64,000 bases of DNA from Christensenella sp034926635 (lineage in GTDB: Bacteria; Bacillota; Clostridia; Christensenellales; Christensenellaceae), in the NCBI GenBank assembly GCA_034926635.1, contig JAYFQX010000005.1, positions 88,953 to 152,952 on the forward strand. Reading direction: 5' to 3'. The notes below the pieces were generated by a model that saw only the letters and a program-made list of their open reading frames with translations, made no database searches and was not told where the DNA came from. Positions 1 to 7,437 of the stretch are shown here, in pieces. Each line of letters opens with the position of its first letter. The first letter of the stretch is position 1. Made by a program: the position numbers and the translations under genes.

Positions 1-133
1 TGTTTACAGTGCGTTTGCTTCCGCGTTGATGGGATTTGTGCATGCGCGCTGCCGTATGCAGGGCGTATCCGAAGCAGAAATAGGACGCGCAAAAGACAAT
101 GCATGGAAGTTTTTGTTAAAAGCGCTGCATTAA
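1..133 (+). CDS. C-terminal end of an unidentified protein (possibly TetR-like)
   Basis: The window opens inside a reading frame that starts at base 2 and ends at a TAA at 131-133, leaving 43 residues. The tail contains FASALMGFVHARCRMQGVSE and ends WKFLLKALH. The helical, hydrophobic end recalls the ligand-binding domain of TetR-type regulators, but no helix-turn-helix is visible here. It is taken as real because a terminator hairpin follows directly and the frame has coding-like composition. The family call is a guess. Confidence 0.45.
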   Translation, partial: VYSAFASALMGFVHARCRMQGVSEAEIGRAKDNAWKFLLKALH

Positions 134-135
134 AA

Positions 136-174
136 GGCTCCGGCGCAAAATACGCCGAAGCCAATATGTTTTTT
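136..174 (+). terminator. Intrinsic terminator after the first gene
   Basis: GGCTCCGGCG (136-145) can pair with CGCCGAAGCC (153-162), with one mismatch, followed by a T-rich stretch to 174. It lies three bases after the stop codon of the partial gene. Confidence 0.6.
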
Positions 175-198
175 GTATCACGCCGTGCTGCCTGCCCG

Positions 199-849
199 TT
201 AAAGCAGATGGGTTAATTCCCTCATCGAACGGATGACAAAAGTAGGTTGGTAATCCTGCGCGACCTTTAGCGGATCGGGCATCCAGGAAATATCCGCCAC
301 TGCAAGGCAAGAATCGCATTGCAGGTCTTTTGCGATTTCTACATCGCGCGCCGCGTCCCCGACATAGAGCGCGTTGCCGGACGGGCATAACTCGCGCAGC
401 GCATCCGCGCATCGGTTTTCTTTGCCGGATTCCGTTGGGGTAGCGCCTTTGATAGAAGCAAAATACGGCGTCAGCCCGTGCAGCTGCATGATCCGCTGCG
501 CCAGCGGATGCAGAGAGTTGGTGACAAGACTCAGGCAGTATCCCCGCTGCTTCATGGTTTCCAGCATTTCTTGCGTGCCGTCAGCCAGGGGAATATCGCG
601 GATGAGATCGTCTACCTCGTGCTTATAAAAAACTTCCAGTTTTTGGTACAATTCTTCCCGATCTTCCTGCGGGACTCCAAGCACGCCGAACATTTCTTCT
701 ATGGTGTTGCCAAGTCCTTCGAGCGTATCGTGCATTTGAACCGGGATGTTGTAGGTTTTAAAAAAACGTTTGTAAGCTAAAACGTGGAACCGGGCAGAAT
801 CAATGATGGTTCCGTCCATGTCAAACATGAGAAGGTCATATTGTCGCAT
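199..849 (-). CDS. HAD-superfamily hydrolase, phosphoglycolate phosphatase-like
   Basis: A 216-residue soluble phosphatase of the haloacid dehalogenase superfamily. Motif I is FDMDGT near the N-terminus (nucleophile Asp and acid/base Asp), motif II is the Ser in SLVTNS, a Lys in SGKE fits motif III, and VGDAARD is motif IV for Mg2+. The helical cap lies between motifs I and II (subclass I), as in Gph and PGM-like enzymes. The start is placed at the internal Met of MRQYDLL because an AGG lies 5' of it, while the upstream ATG at 867 has no ribosome site. The substrate cannot be told from sequence. It is transcribed alone, with a TATAAT at 911-916 on the minus strand. Confidence 0.85.
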   Translation of the reverse strand: MRQYDLLMFDMDGTIIDSARFHVLAYKRFFKTYNIPVQMHDTLEGLGNTIEEMFGVLGVPQEDREELYQKLEVFYKHEVDDLIRDIPLADGTQEMLETMKQRGYCLSLVTNSLHPLAQRIMQLHGLTPYFASIKGATPTESGKENRCADALRELCPSGNALYVGDAARDVEIAKDLQCDSCLAVADISWMPDPLKVAQDYQPTFVIRSMRELTHLL

Positions 850-910
850 AGTCATTTGCCTGCGCATAAGGCGAATTTTGTTTTTACAAGCTTATGCGCA
901 CCTGCTTACT

Positions 911-916
911 ATTATA
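911..916 (-). promoter_or_regulatory. Probable -10 box of the HAD hydrolase promoter
   Basis: Read on the minus strand this is a perfect TATAAT about 60 bases upstream of the HAD start. No strong -35 box is seen at the expected distance, so this is a weak call. Confidence 0.4.
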
Positions 917-1026
917 CCATAAGAACCCTTGATTTGCAGGGGATTTTAGGGTATTATGCCGAAAAACAAGCATTTTTATTAAAATACAACTGTATTTCAC
1001 CGTTTCATGATCAATTGGATGAAATA

Positions 1027-1509
1027 TTATTTGATGATACGCCACTTACCTACGACAGGTAGTTCTTTCATCTCTCCTTTTAGCGCGTTGATAATACCAA
1101 TGATGGCCAGCACGGCAATCAAGATACTGACAATGGTAGAAAGGATCGACACGATCCCCCATGCGCCCCATGCACCCAGTGAAAACGGGTTCCATAAAAC
1201 AGCGTTGCTGATGATAGAAAACACGATAATATCGATCAGCCAAAGAATGAATACATTAAAGCCTTGTACTGCATGAAAATGTGCAAATTTGGAATCCTTG
1301 GCCGCAACAAGCGGGATAAAAAACAGGCAAAAGCAATAGGCAAGTACGGCCACCAGCTTATTGTTTTGAGCGTCTTGTTGTACGCTTGTGCCGGACGGCG
1401 CTTTGTTTGAATCGGCCGCCGTGGACTGCGCGCCCACGGGACTTCCGCATGTCGGGCAAAAACGCGTACTTTCATCAAATTGCGTTCCACAGTTTTTACA
1501 AGTAATCAT
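1027..1509 (-). CDS. Zinc-ribbon plus DUF4870-like membrane protein
   Basis: A 160-residue protein. Residues 1-25 form a zinc ribbon with CKNC and CPTC knuckles. A Ser/Ala/Gln-rich linker follows, then three or four hydrophobic helices beginning at KLVAVLAYCFCLFFIPL. The helical part, with HAVQGFN between the first two segments, matches the DUF4870/Tic20-like membrane fold. The start is the ATG at 1509, preceded by GAGGGAAAAAATT on the minus strand. It is the last gene of a five-gene run of zinc-ribbon proteins reading the same way. Function unknown; a membrane-bound adaptor is one possibility. Confidence 0.75.
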   Translation of the reverse strand: MITCKNCGTQFDESTRFCPTCGSPVGAQSTAADSNKAPSGTSVQQDAQNNKLVAVLAYCFCLFFIPLVAAKDSKFAHFHAVQGFNVFILWLIDIIVFSIISNAVLWNPFSLGAWGAWGIVSILSTIVSILIAVLAIIGIINALKGEMKELPVVGKWRIIK

Positions 1510-1576
1510 AATTTTTTCCCTCTTTTCAGTCATTGGTTTGAGAGTGTGCAACATGGCGCGCCGCGCCGCAAGTTTT

Positions 1577-2329
1577 TTACAGTTTTGTTCCGCATTCTCC
1601 GCAGAATTTCATGCCGGGCTCTACCTCCGCGCCGCATGCCGGGCATTTTTGGGGCAGCGCGGTATTCATAGGTGTTCCGCATTCATTGCAAAATTTTATT
1701 CCCAGCGCAACTTTTGCGCCGCATGCCGGGCATACCTGCATTGCCATGGGCGCGCCGCAGTTGTTACAGAATTTGCCGTTCCCGGCGGGTTTGCCACATA
1801 CGGGGCAAACGGTGGTTTTGCTTTCAAGTTCTCCTTTCCAGACGATAGCTGTGTCCGCGAGATCGTCAATGTTTTTCTTCATTGCGGTCGCGCGTGCTTT
1901 TGCGACATAGACTTCTTGACGCGGCGCACATTCTACACACAAGCCTTCGTCTTCGTTATAATCCGCATCGCATACCCATTTTTGGCAGCCGTGACAGCGG
2001 TGAAAATGTTGTTTTGCTTCGTTCTGCGCCATTTCAAAAGCACGCTGGTGTTCCTTTTGCCATTCCGGGCTGCGTTCTTCAAACCGTTCGGATAAAATGT
2101 CGCCACCGCGCTCGGCAGCCCAGCCGACACTGCTTGCTTGCCCGCCAAATAGACTACCTAAAATTCCGGCACCTGCGGAAAGCCCGCGCATCCCCTTCTT
2201 TTTTTTATAAGTTTGCGATTCGATAAAGGATGTTTTATATCCATCCTGACAGATATCACAGTAAAACGTAAATTGAAAGCCTGCTTCCGTAGAGTTGTCT
2301 TCATAGTTTCTTGTGAATGATTTTAGCAT
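1577..2329 (-). CDS. Multi-zinc-ribbon protein with nine CxxC knuckles
   Basis: A 250-residue, probably cytosolic protein. The N-terminal half has CDIC, then a Gly-rich stretch (LSAGAGILGSLFGG), then HRCHGCQKWVCDADY and CVEC. This is the same arrangement as the 84-residue protein at 3186-3440, so the two share a domain. The C-terminal third holds three consecutive zinc ribbons (CPVC/CNNC, CPAC/CNEC, CPAC/CGEC). An AATAGGAGGGAACAGC ribosome site fixes the start at 2329. The Gly-rich insert could touch a membrane. I know no characterised homologue. Its place between other zinc-ribbon genes suggests a shared complex. Confidence 0.75.
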   Translation of the reverse strand: MLKSFTRNYEDNSTEAGFQFTFYCDICQDGYKTSFIESQTYKKKKGMRGLSAGAGILGSLFGGQASSVGWAAERGGDILSERFEERSPEWQKEHQRAFEMAQNEAKQHFHRCHGCQKWVCDADYNEDEGLCVECAPRQEVYVAKARATAMKKNIDDLADTAIVWKGELESKTTVCPVCGKPAGNGKFCNNCGAPMAMQVCPACGAKVALGIKFCNECGTPMNTALPQKCPACGAEVEPGMKFCGECGTKL

Positions 2330-2340
2330 GCTGTTCCCTC

Positions 2341-2682
2341 CTATTTTCCGATTTTTGTTTTTATTTTTTTCCCGCATGCGGTACAGTATTCATTTTCAAA
2401 AAATTGTTCCTGTCCGCACCGTTTGTTACTGCATTTCACCATCAAACTGCGTCCGCATGCCTCGCACCGATCCCCGACAAAGGTTTTTGCGCCGCAAAAA
2501 GGGCATGAGATAAAGAGTGGTCTGCCACAGCCTGCGCAGCACGCGTCGGTTTTGCTGATTTCACGCAGGCAGGTAGGACAGTGGTATCCAAAGGGGCTTC
2601 GGCTGCCGCATTTTGGACAAAAAAGCGCGTCGCGGTCAATCAGTGTTCCGCAATGGATGCATGGTTGCCGATAGGTACTCAT
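2341..2682 (-). CDS. Small zinc-ribbon array protein
   Basis: A 113-residue protein made almost entirely of zinc knuckles: CIHC, CPKC, CPTC, CAGC, CPFC, CEAC and CTAC, plus a CSNKRC variant. That gives about three to four zinc ribbons and no other domain. It starts at an ATG with CAGGAGGAATAATTTT upstream. It ends 11 bases before the next gene's start and begins 4 bases after the previous stop, so it is translationally coupled within the island. No enzymatic motif is present. Such arrays usually mediate protein or nucleic-acid contacts. Confidence 0.7.
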   Translation of the reverse strand: MSTYRQPCIHCGTLIDRDALFCPKCGSRSPFGYHCPTCLREISKTDACCAGCGRPLFISCPFCGAKTFVGDRCEACGRSLMVKCSNKRCGQEQFFENEYCTACGKKIKTKIGK

Positions 2683-2686
2683 AAAA

Positions 2687-3169
2687 TTATTCCTCCTGTA
2701 AGCGGTTGCCGCACTCTCCGCAGAATCGGGTTCCGGGAGGGTTGCTTGCGCCGCAAGCCGGGCAGTTGAGACTTGTGGATACGCCCAGACGTGTCCCGCA
2801 TTCTTGGCAGAATTTTATGCCGTCCGGGTTTTCTATTCCGCAAGCCGGGCAGGTGCGCAAGGCTTTTGCCTGCTGTTCCTCTTGTTCCTGAGCCCGCTGC
2901 TCTGCACTTGCCGCAGACAACCGGGATTCCGCCTGCTTTTGATTTTCCTGCACGAGCCGCAGTCTGGCGGAGATTTCAGGAAAGCCTTCGTCTCCGTAGG
3001 TCGTCAGCGCATTTTTCCCGATTTCCGCATATAATTCCATCTCTTGTTTTTTGAGATCCTCCAACTCTGATTGCGCGTTAAAAACCTTGACTGCGGGATC
3101 GTTTTGCGGCATTAGACCCGAGAATCCTTTCATCAAACCGCCAAGACCTCCAAAAAAATCGTTACTCAA
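2687..3169 (-). CDS. Coiled-coil protein with two C-terminal zinc ribbons
   Basis: A 160-residue protein that starts with TTG at 3169, behind AAAGGAGG at a good distance. Residues 1-25 are Gly/Phe/Met-rich (DFFGGLGGLMKGFSG). A long charged helix rich in Glu, Gln and Lys follows (about residues 30-105, probable coiled coil). Two zinc ribbons close the protein (CPAC/CQEC and CPAC/CGEC). Coiled coil plus double zinc ribbon (DZANK-like) suggests a scaffold or adaptor. It is the second annotated gene of the zinc-ribbon unit, 16 bases after its upstream neighbour. Function unknown. Confidence 0.7.
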   Translation of the reverse strand: MSNDFFGGLGGLMKGFSGLMPQNDPAVKVFNAQSELEDLKKQEMELYAEIGKNALTTYGDEGFPEISARLRLVQENQKQAESRLSAASAEQRAQEQEEQQAKALRTCPACGIENPDGIKFCQECGTRLGVSTSLNCPACGASNPPGTRFCGECGNRLQEE

Positions 3170-3185
3170 AGCTTGATCCTCCTTT

Positions 3186-3440
3186 TTACCGTTTTTCGGC
3201 GCACTTTATACACAGCATCACATCTTCCCGGTAGTCGTGGTCGCATACCCAGCGTCCGCATAATCTGCATCGGTTAAAATAGCGGCGTGCTTCTTTTTGT
3301 GCAATGTCGAGCGCTTCTTCGTAGGAAGCCGATACCACCAGGGGCGTCTGATACTTTTTGCCGCAAACATCACAGAAAAATGCAAAAGAAAATCCGTGCA
3401 CCGTACCATATGATCTATAATTCTTTGTAAAAACCTTCAT
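3186..3440 (-). CDS. Small CxxC protein, paralogue of the N-terminal domain of the gene at 1577-2329
   Basis: An 84-residue protein starting at MKVFTKNY, with GGAGGGCAAG directly upstream. It has CDVC, then NRCRLCGRWVCDHDYRED, then CIKC. Order, spacing and flanking residues (F-FCD-C, RC--C--WVC--DY-ED, LC--C) match the N-terminal half of the 250-residue neighbour, so one probably arose from the other by duplication. The Cys pairs should bind zinc. The first 26 bases overlap a short upstream ORF in another frame. Confidence 0.7.
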   Translation of the reverse strand: MKVFTKNYRSYGTVHGFSFAFFCDVCGKKYQTPLVVSASYEEALDIAQKEARRYFNRCRLCGRWVCDHDYREDVMLCIKCAEKR

Positions 3441-3570
3441 CTTGCCCTCCGCCCGGATCATCCCGGTCAAGACACGAAAGGAAAACCTCCAGCCTAAGAA
3501 GATCGTCTTCACCCAGCGTACGTATCTCTTTAAGCAGGAAGGCGAGCAGCTCGTCCCGGCTCTGGTCCAT
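3415..3570 (-). CDS. Short 51-residue ORF heading the zinc-ribbon island
   Basis: ATG at 3570 to TAG at 3415. A clear GGGGAGA lies seven bases before the ATG. The product begins MDQSRDELLAFLLKE, is acidic and helical, and contains LGEDDLLRLEVFLSCLD. That stretch resembles the C-terminal tail of the XRE regulator at 6928-7260 (LAPEDLKKVAAFLHTLD). It overlaps the next gene by 26 bases, which suggests translational coupling. Too short for a firm call. The ribosome site and the similarity are the reasons to list it. Confidence 0.5.
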   Translation of the reverse strand: MDQSRDELLAFLLKEIRTLGEDDLLRLEVFLSCLDRDDPGGGQDEGFYKEL

Positions 3571-3599
3571 AGATATCTCCCCTTTCGGCAATACTAAAA

Positions 3600-3605
3600 A
3601 TTATA
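3600..3605 (-). promoter_or_regulatory. Possible -10 box for the zinc-ribbon island
   Basis: TATAAT on the minus strand, about 30 bases upstream of the short ORF. The matching -35 region is poor. It is the only good -10 upstream of the whole minus-strand unit. Confidence 0.4.
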
Positions 3606-3725
3606 TGGACTAAGTTAGATGTTTTCGATACAATGAATGGGAATGGAAGAATGATTTCCGACAGTATCGTTTGGATGATGACGGTTACTGCCTACTGCTA
3701 CCATAGCAATTTATTTGTTTTTTGT

Positions 3726-3747
3726 AATCACCCCGAGGGTGATTTTT
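3726..3747 (+). terminator. Hairpin with T-run in the leader of the binding-protein gene
   Basis: AATCACCC (3726-3733) pairs with GGGTGATT (3737-3744) around a three-base loop, followed by further T residues to 3747. It lies about 75 bases upstream of the binding-protein start, with no convincing gene before it. It is either a leader terminator (attenuator) or the end of an unrecognised transcript. Confidence 0.5.
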
Positions 3748-3823
3748 CAGGAAATAGCTTCGATTTTTATCAAATGCCCTGTGGGAAGCAGCCGGAATTC
3801 ATTTTGCCGGGAGGGGAAAATCA

Positions 3824-5230
3824 ATGAAGAAAAAGATGATATGTATTGCTGTCTGCGTACTTATTTGTTGTACGGCGCTGCTGGGGTGTACGGCGGGACC
3901 TCTTGATCCGGGTAACCCGGTGACTGTTACGCTGTGGCACAACTATGGCGGACAGATGAAGACAACCATGGATGAACTTGTGGATGAATTCAATAGCACG
4001 GTTGGTCATGAAAAGGGGATTATATTAAGTGTGACGTCAATATCCAGCTCTGCCACGCTGCAGGAAAAACTGGATATGGCTGCCAACGGAGACCCGGGTG
4101 CGCCGGCGTTGCCTGATATTACCACCTGTTATCCCAAGACCGCGCTTAACCTGAAAGAAAACGAGCAGCTCTGTGATTTGTCAGATCAATTTACAGAGGA
4201 AGAGCTTTCGGCATACGTACCCAGGTTTTTGGAGGAGGGTACGATTGACGGAGATCTGTATGTATTCCCGATTGCAAAATCAACAGAAGTTTTATTTGTA
4301 AACCAAACATTGTTTGACCGATTTGCGGCAGAAAGCGGCGTTACATTGGAAGACCTTTCCACATTTGAAGGGATTGCGGATGCAGCGCGGAAGTATTATG
4401 ACTGGACCGACGCAAAAACGCCGGAGGTTCCGCTGGATGGAAAGGCTTTTTATGCGGCGGATTCGCTGTTTAATCTGGCGCAGGTAGGGATGGAGCAAAT
4501 AGGGGAATCGCTTTTGTCCGGACAATCGCTGGATTTATCGACGGAAGGATACCGGCGAATCTGGGATTTTTATTTTGACCCGGCTGTAGCCGGCGGGGCC
4601 GCAATTTATGATGGCTATTCTTCCGATCTTTCCAAAACAGGCGATATTGTCTGCTCGACAGGCTCGACGGCGGGAATCCTGTTTTATGGTGACGAAATAA
4701 CATACCCTGACAATATCACGGAAAAAGTGGAATATACGGTATTGCCATACCCTGTATTTGAGGGCGGGGAAAAAATAGCGATCCAGCGCGGCGGCGGTAT
4801 GTGCGTTACCAGCTCGACTCCGGAAAAAGAATATGCGGCGGCGGTATTCCTGAAATGGTTTACAGCGCCGGAGCAGAATATGAAATTTGTTTCTTCTACC
4901 GGTTATCTTCCGGTTACGCAGGAGGCTTTTGATAATATTCTGGAAGAAGAAATGGATGCAATAGAAAACAGAAATATTCAAAAACTTTTGATGGCGGCAG
5001 CAACCATGCAGCGTGAATATGATTTTTATATCCCGCCTACATTTGCAGGATTTGACGAAATAGGCGATGCTTACGAAGAAGGGCTGAGAGCGAAAGTTAA
5101 GACCGCGCAGGCCGGTTATAAAGCGGCGGTTTTATCCGGAGAGGCGCCGGAAGCTGCGTTTGAAAAGGCGGCGGACGGAGCACAGGCTTCTTTTACAGAA
5201 GGATTTTTGAACACAGCGGTAAGGAAGTAA
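3824..5230 (+). CDS. Extracellular solute-binding lipoprotein (family 1, sugar-type)
   Basis: A 468-residue lipoprotein. Residues 1-22 are a signal peptide with lipobox ALLGC, so Cys22 would be lipidated and the protein anchored outside the membrane. The mature part begins with VTVTLWHNYGGQ and a helix MDELVDEFN, typical of carbohydrate-binding family 1 proteins of ABC importers. Length is normal. A GGGAGGGG ribosome site precedes the ATG. No permease or ATPase gene lies beside it. The following genes encode a membrane LuxR-type regulator and an XRE regulator, so it may present ligand to a sensor rather than feed transport. The ligand is unknown. Confidence 0.85.
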   Translation: MKKKMICIAVCVLICCTALLGCTAGPLDPGNPVTVTLWHNYGGQMKTTMDELVDEFNSTVGHEKGIILSVTSISSSATLQEKLDMAANGDPGAPALPDITTCYPKTALNLKENEQLCDLSDQFTEEELSAYVPRFLEEGTIDGDLYVFPIAKSTEVLFVNQTLFDRFAAESGVTLEDLSTFEGIADAARKYYDWTDAKTPEVPLDGKAFYAADSLFNLAQVGMEQIGESLLSGQSLDLSTEGYRRIWDFYFDPAVAGGAAIYDGYSSDLSKTGDIVCSTGSTAGILFYGDEITYPDNITEKVEYTVLPYPVFEGGEKIAIQRGGGMCVTSSTPEKEYAAAVFLKWFTAPEQNMKFVSSTGYLPVTQEAFDNILEEEMDAIENRNIQKLLMAAATMQREYDFYIPPTFAGFDEIGDAYEEGLRAKVKTAQAGYKAAVLSGEAPEAAFEKAADGAQASFTEGFLNTAVRK

Positions 5231-5277
5231 TCCGCGTCCGGTCATAAAAAAAATCGGCGTAAGGAAAGGCGGCTTTC

Positions 5278-6915
5278 TTGAGCAAGGAAAAAAAACTGTT
5301 TCGGCAATTGAAAGAGGGATGGATAAAGACAGGAAAAAACGGAGCGTCCATGCAGCTTCGTCTGTTCTGTTTCTTTACGCTGCTTGTTGTGACGGTGGTG
5401 CTCGGGGTACTTGCCGTTTTGTTTGCGACGGGTATTTTTTCTGCCGGAAGTCGTGAAACCAAAACCATCCTGCAAGGAGAAATAACGCATCTTTCCCAGA
5501 ATGCCGCAGAACAGTTTGGTAATCTTTCTATCCAAAGCGTTGCACTGTCGCAAGAAATATCCAATAGTATGGAAGCATATATAAAGACGCTGGGGCTCAC
5601 TCCGGAGGAAATTGCGCATAACCCCGAGGCGCTGGAGGCGTTGTTGGGGAGCCAGTTTGACAGGATGACGGGGGCGCTTGAATCGGTAAAGAGCAGCGGG
5701 GTATTTCTGATTTTGGACGCCACAATAAATCCGGAGGCTGAAAATGCCGAAAATTCGCGCGCCGGGTTATTTATAAAAAATATGGAGCCAAACATCCTGA
5801 ATGCTTCTGCGCCGAATATTTTGATGATCCGCGGACCTGTTGCGATTGCGCGGGAAAACGGGTATAATATTCATTCTCAGTGGAAGATGGAATTTGATAC
5901 TGAGGGAGCCGATTATTATACGTTGCCGATGCAGGCGGCCCGGGAAACAAAGTTACAGCTCTCACGTCTATATTACTGGTGCCCAAATGTACGACTGCCG
6001 GAAACCAATGAAACCATCATGCTTTGCAGCGTGCCTTTGATTGCGTCCGATGGAACGGTGTTTGGTGTTTGTGGGTTTGAAGTGAGCGAGATGCTGTTTA
6101 AACTGGCGAATATGCCGGATAATTCGACTTATACCCGTATTTTTTGTATGATTTCACCCGTGGAGGGAAACCGGCTGAATACGCAAAACGCGCTGCTGGC
6201 GGGGAACTATTCTGCGCTGCCCCATGACGGCGCGGCAAGAGAACTGTTGGCGCGTCCGGGGGAAGATTCGTTCGACCGCTTTGAATGGGACGGAGAAACG
6301 CTTTATGCGGGGATGTACACGCCGTTGCAGATGTATCCGCGCGGCTCAGCGTTTGAAAACTGCGGATGGGCGTTTTCGCTGATGATGCCGGAGCAGGATC
6401 TATTAGAAGTGGTTTCTCTGCAAAGAAACTATTTGATTTTGTTCTTACTGCTGCTGATGGCAGGAGGCGTTGCGGCGGTGCTGCTTGTCAGTAAAAAAGT
6501 ATTACGTCCCATGATGGATGCTTTGGAAACGTTGAAGACGAAAGGACCGTCGGGGCTTACAAAGACGCACATTCTGGAAATCGATGATTTTATCGCGTTT
6601 TTATCCGCGCAAGATGATGCGTCAAAACAACCGGGGGAAAAGACGACCCCGCAGCAGCACGGTTTTTCTAAGTACGAGGAATTTGTGAAAAATATTGAAA
6701 CGCTTTCGCCCGCGGAGCGTGCTGTTTTTAATCTTTATATGAAGGGGTATACGGCGAAGGAGATCGCGGAAATCCTATGTTTGAGTATTAATACGATCAA
6801 GACGCATAATAAGCGTATTTATATGAAGTTAAACGTGACGTCACGCAAAGAATTGATGGTTTACGTAGATATGATGGCAGAGTCGCGCGGGATGCCGCGG
6901 CGTGAAGAAAAATAG
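5278..6915 (+). CDS. Membrane-anchored sensor with C-terminal LuxR-type DNA-binding domain
   Basis: A 545-residue one-component regulator starting with TTG (AAGGAAAGGCGG upstream). A membrane segment lies at about 28-50, an extracytoplasmic domain of roughly 330 residues follows, and a second membrane segment is at about 385-405. The cytoplasmic part ends in a LuxR/GerE helix-turn-helix at about 476-533 (LSPAERAVFNLYMKGYTAKE, then SINTIKTH). There is no histidine kinase or receiver domain, so the sensor seems to act on DNA directly from the membrane. It lies 47 bases after the solute-binding lipoprotein, which fits recognition of ligand-loaded binding protein by the outside domain. That link is inference. 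The outer domain may be Cache-like. Confidence 0.8.
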   Translation: MSKEKKLFRQLKEGWIKTGKNGASMQLRLFCFFTLLVVTVVLGVLAVLFATGIFSAGSRETKTILQGEITHLSQNAAEQFGNLSIQSVALSQEISNSMEAYIKTLGLTPEEIAHNPEALEALLGSQFDRMTGALESVKSSGVFLILDATINPEAENAENSRAGLFIKNMEPNILNASAPNILMIRGPVAIARENGYNIHSQWKMEFDTEGADYYTLPMQAARETKLQLSRLYYWCPNVRLPETNETIMLCSVPLIASDGTVFGVCGFEVSEMLFKLANMPDNSTYTRIFCMISPVEGNRLNTQNALLAGNYSALPHDGAARELLARPGEDSFDRFEWDGETLYAGMYTPLQMYPRGSAFENCGWAFSLMMPEQDLLEVVSLQRNYLILFLLLLMAGGVAAVLLVSKKVLRPMMDALETLKTKGPSGLTKTHILEIDDFIAFLSAQDDASKQPGEKTTPQQHGFSKYEEFVKNIETLSPAERAVFNLYMKGYTAKEIAEILCLSINTIKTHNKRIYMKLNVTSRKELMVYVDMMAESRGMPRREEK

Positions 6916-6927
6916 GCGGGAGAATGG

Positions 6928-7260
6928 ATGGACACCTTAGCAGACAGAATCAAACAGATCCTCGCGGAACAAAACTTAAAACAGGCGGAATTTGCGCGGG
7001 CATTGGGGATCAGCGCCAACTATGTGTATTTGCTTACAAGCGGAAAAAAGAAAGCAATTTCAAAGACGCTTTCTCGGTTGATTGAGACGTTCTATGGATA
7101 TCAAGCGGGCTGGGTGCGCGGCGAACCCGGTATGGAAGGCGTTGCCAGAGTCAGCAGCCTTCGGCGGCGGACGTCTGAACAGATTTGTCGTCTTGCGCCG
7201 GAAGATCTTAAAAAAGTAGCAGCATTTTTGCATACGCTTGATCAGCGAAAAAAGAACTAA
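6928..7260 (+). CDS. XRE-family helix-turn-helix regulator
   Basis: A 110-residue cytosolic protein. Residues 4-60 form a Cro/C1-type helix-turn-helix (QAEFARALGISANYVYLLTSG). Residues about 62-85 link to a helical tail, LAPEDLKKVAAFLHTLD. The start ATG has GGCGGGAG upstream and follows the LuxR-type sensor gene by 12 bases, so they are probably co-transcribed. The tail resembles the short ORF at 3415-3570. Target genes unknown; the adjacent binding protein and sensor, or glgP downstream, are plausible. Confidence 0.8.
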   Translation: MDTLADRIKQILAEQNLKQAEFARALGISANYVYLLTSGKKKAISKTLSRLIETFYGYQAGWVRGEPGMEGVARVSSLRRRTSEQICRLAPEDLKKVAAFLHTLDQRKKN

Positions 7261-7277
7261 AAAAAGAGCGAAAAAAG

Positions 7278-7310
7278 CAGGCGTTTTTTAGAAGAAAACA
7301 GCCTGTTTTT
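7278..7310 (+). terminator. Intrinsic terminator after the XRE gene
   Basis: CAGGCGTTTT pairs with AAAACAGCCTG (one bulged A), followed by TTTTT. It separates the XRE gene from the glgP promoter. Confidence 0.6.
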
Positions 7311-7351
7311 GCCGCTCAGGCAAAGTTTTTGTAAAATATGATCGGATTCAT

Positions 7352-7381
7352 TTGACAATAGCGGGGAATCAATGCTATAAT
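7352..7381 (+). promoter_or_regulatory. Sigma-A promoter of the glycogen phosphorylase gene
   Basis: Perfect TTGACA at 7352-7357 and perfect TATAAT at 7376-7381 with an 18-base spacer. The glgP start lies about 50 bases downstream. Confidence 0.75.
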
Positions 7382-7437
7382 GCGCATATTTTCAATGATA
7401 GGGAGTGGGTAACGGTCCTTTTGGACAGGAGGAAATG

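Noticed and set aside
1388..2095. 235-codon plus-strand frame opposite the zinc-ribbon genes
   Set aside because: Mirror of regularly spaced Cys codons on the other strand; not a gene.
3633..3827. 64-codon frame upstream of the binding-protein gene
   Set aside because: No ribosome site, spans the hairpin with T-run and lacks similarity to anything I know.
5193..5795. 200-codon open frame opposite the LuxR-type sensor gene
   Set aside because: Antisense to a well-supported gene; no ribosome site and no family pattern.
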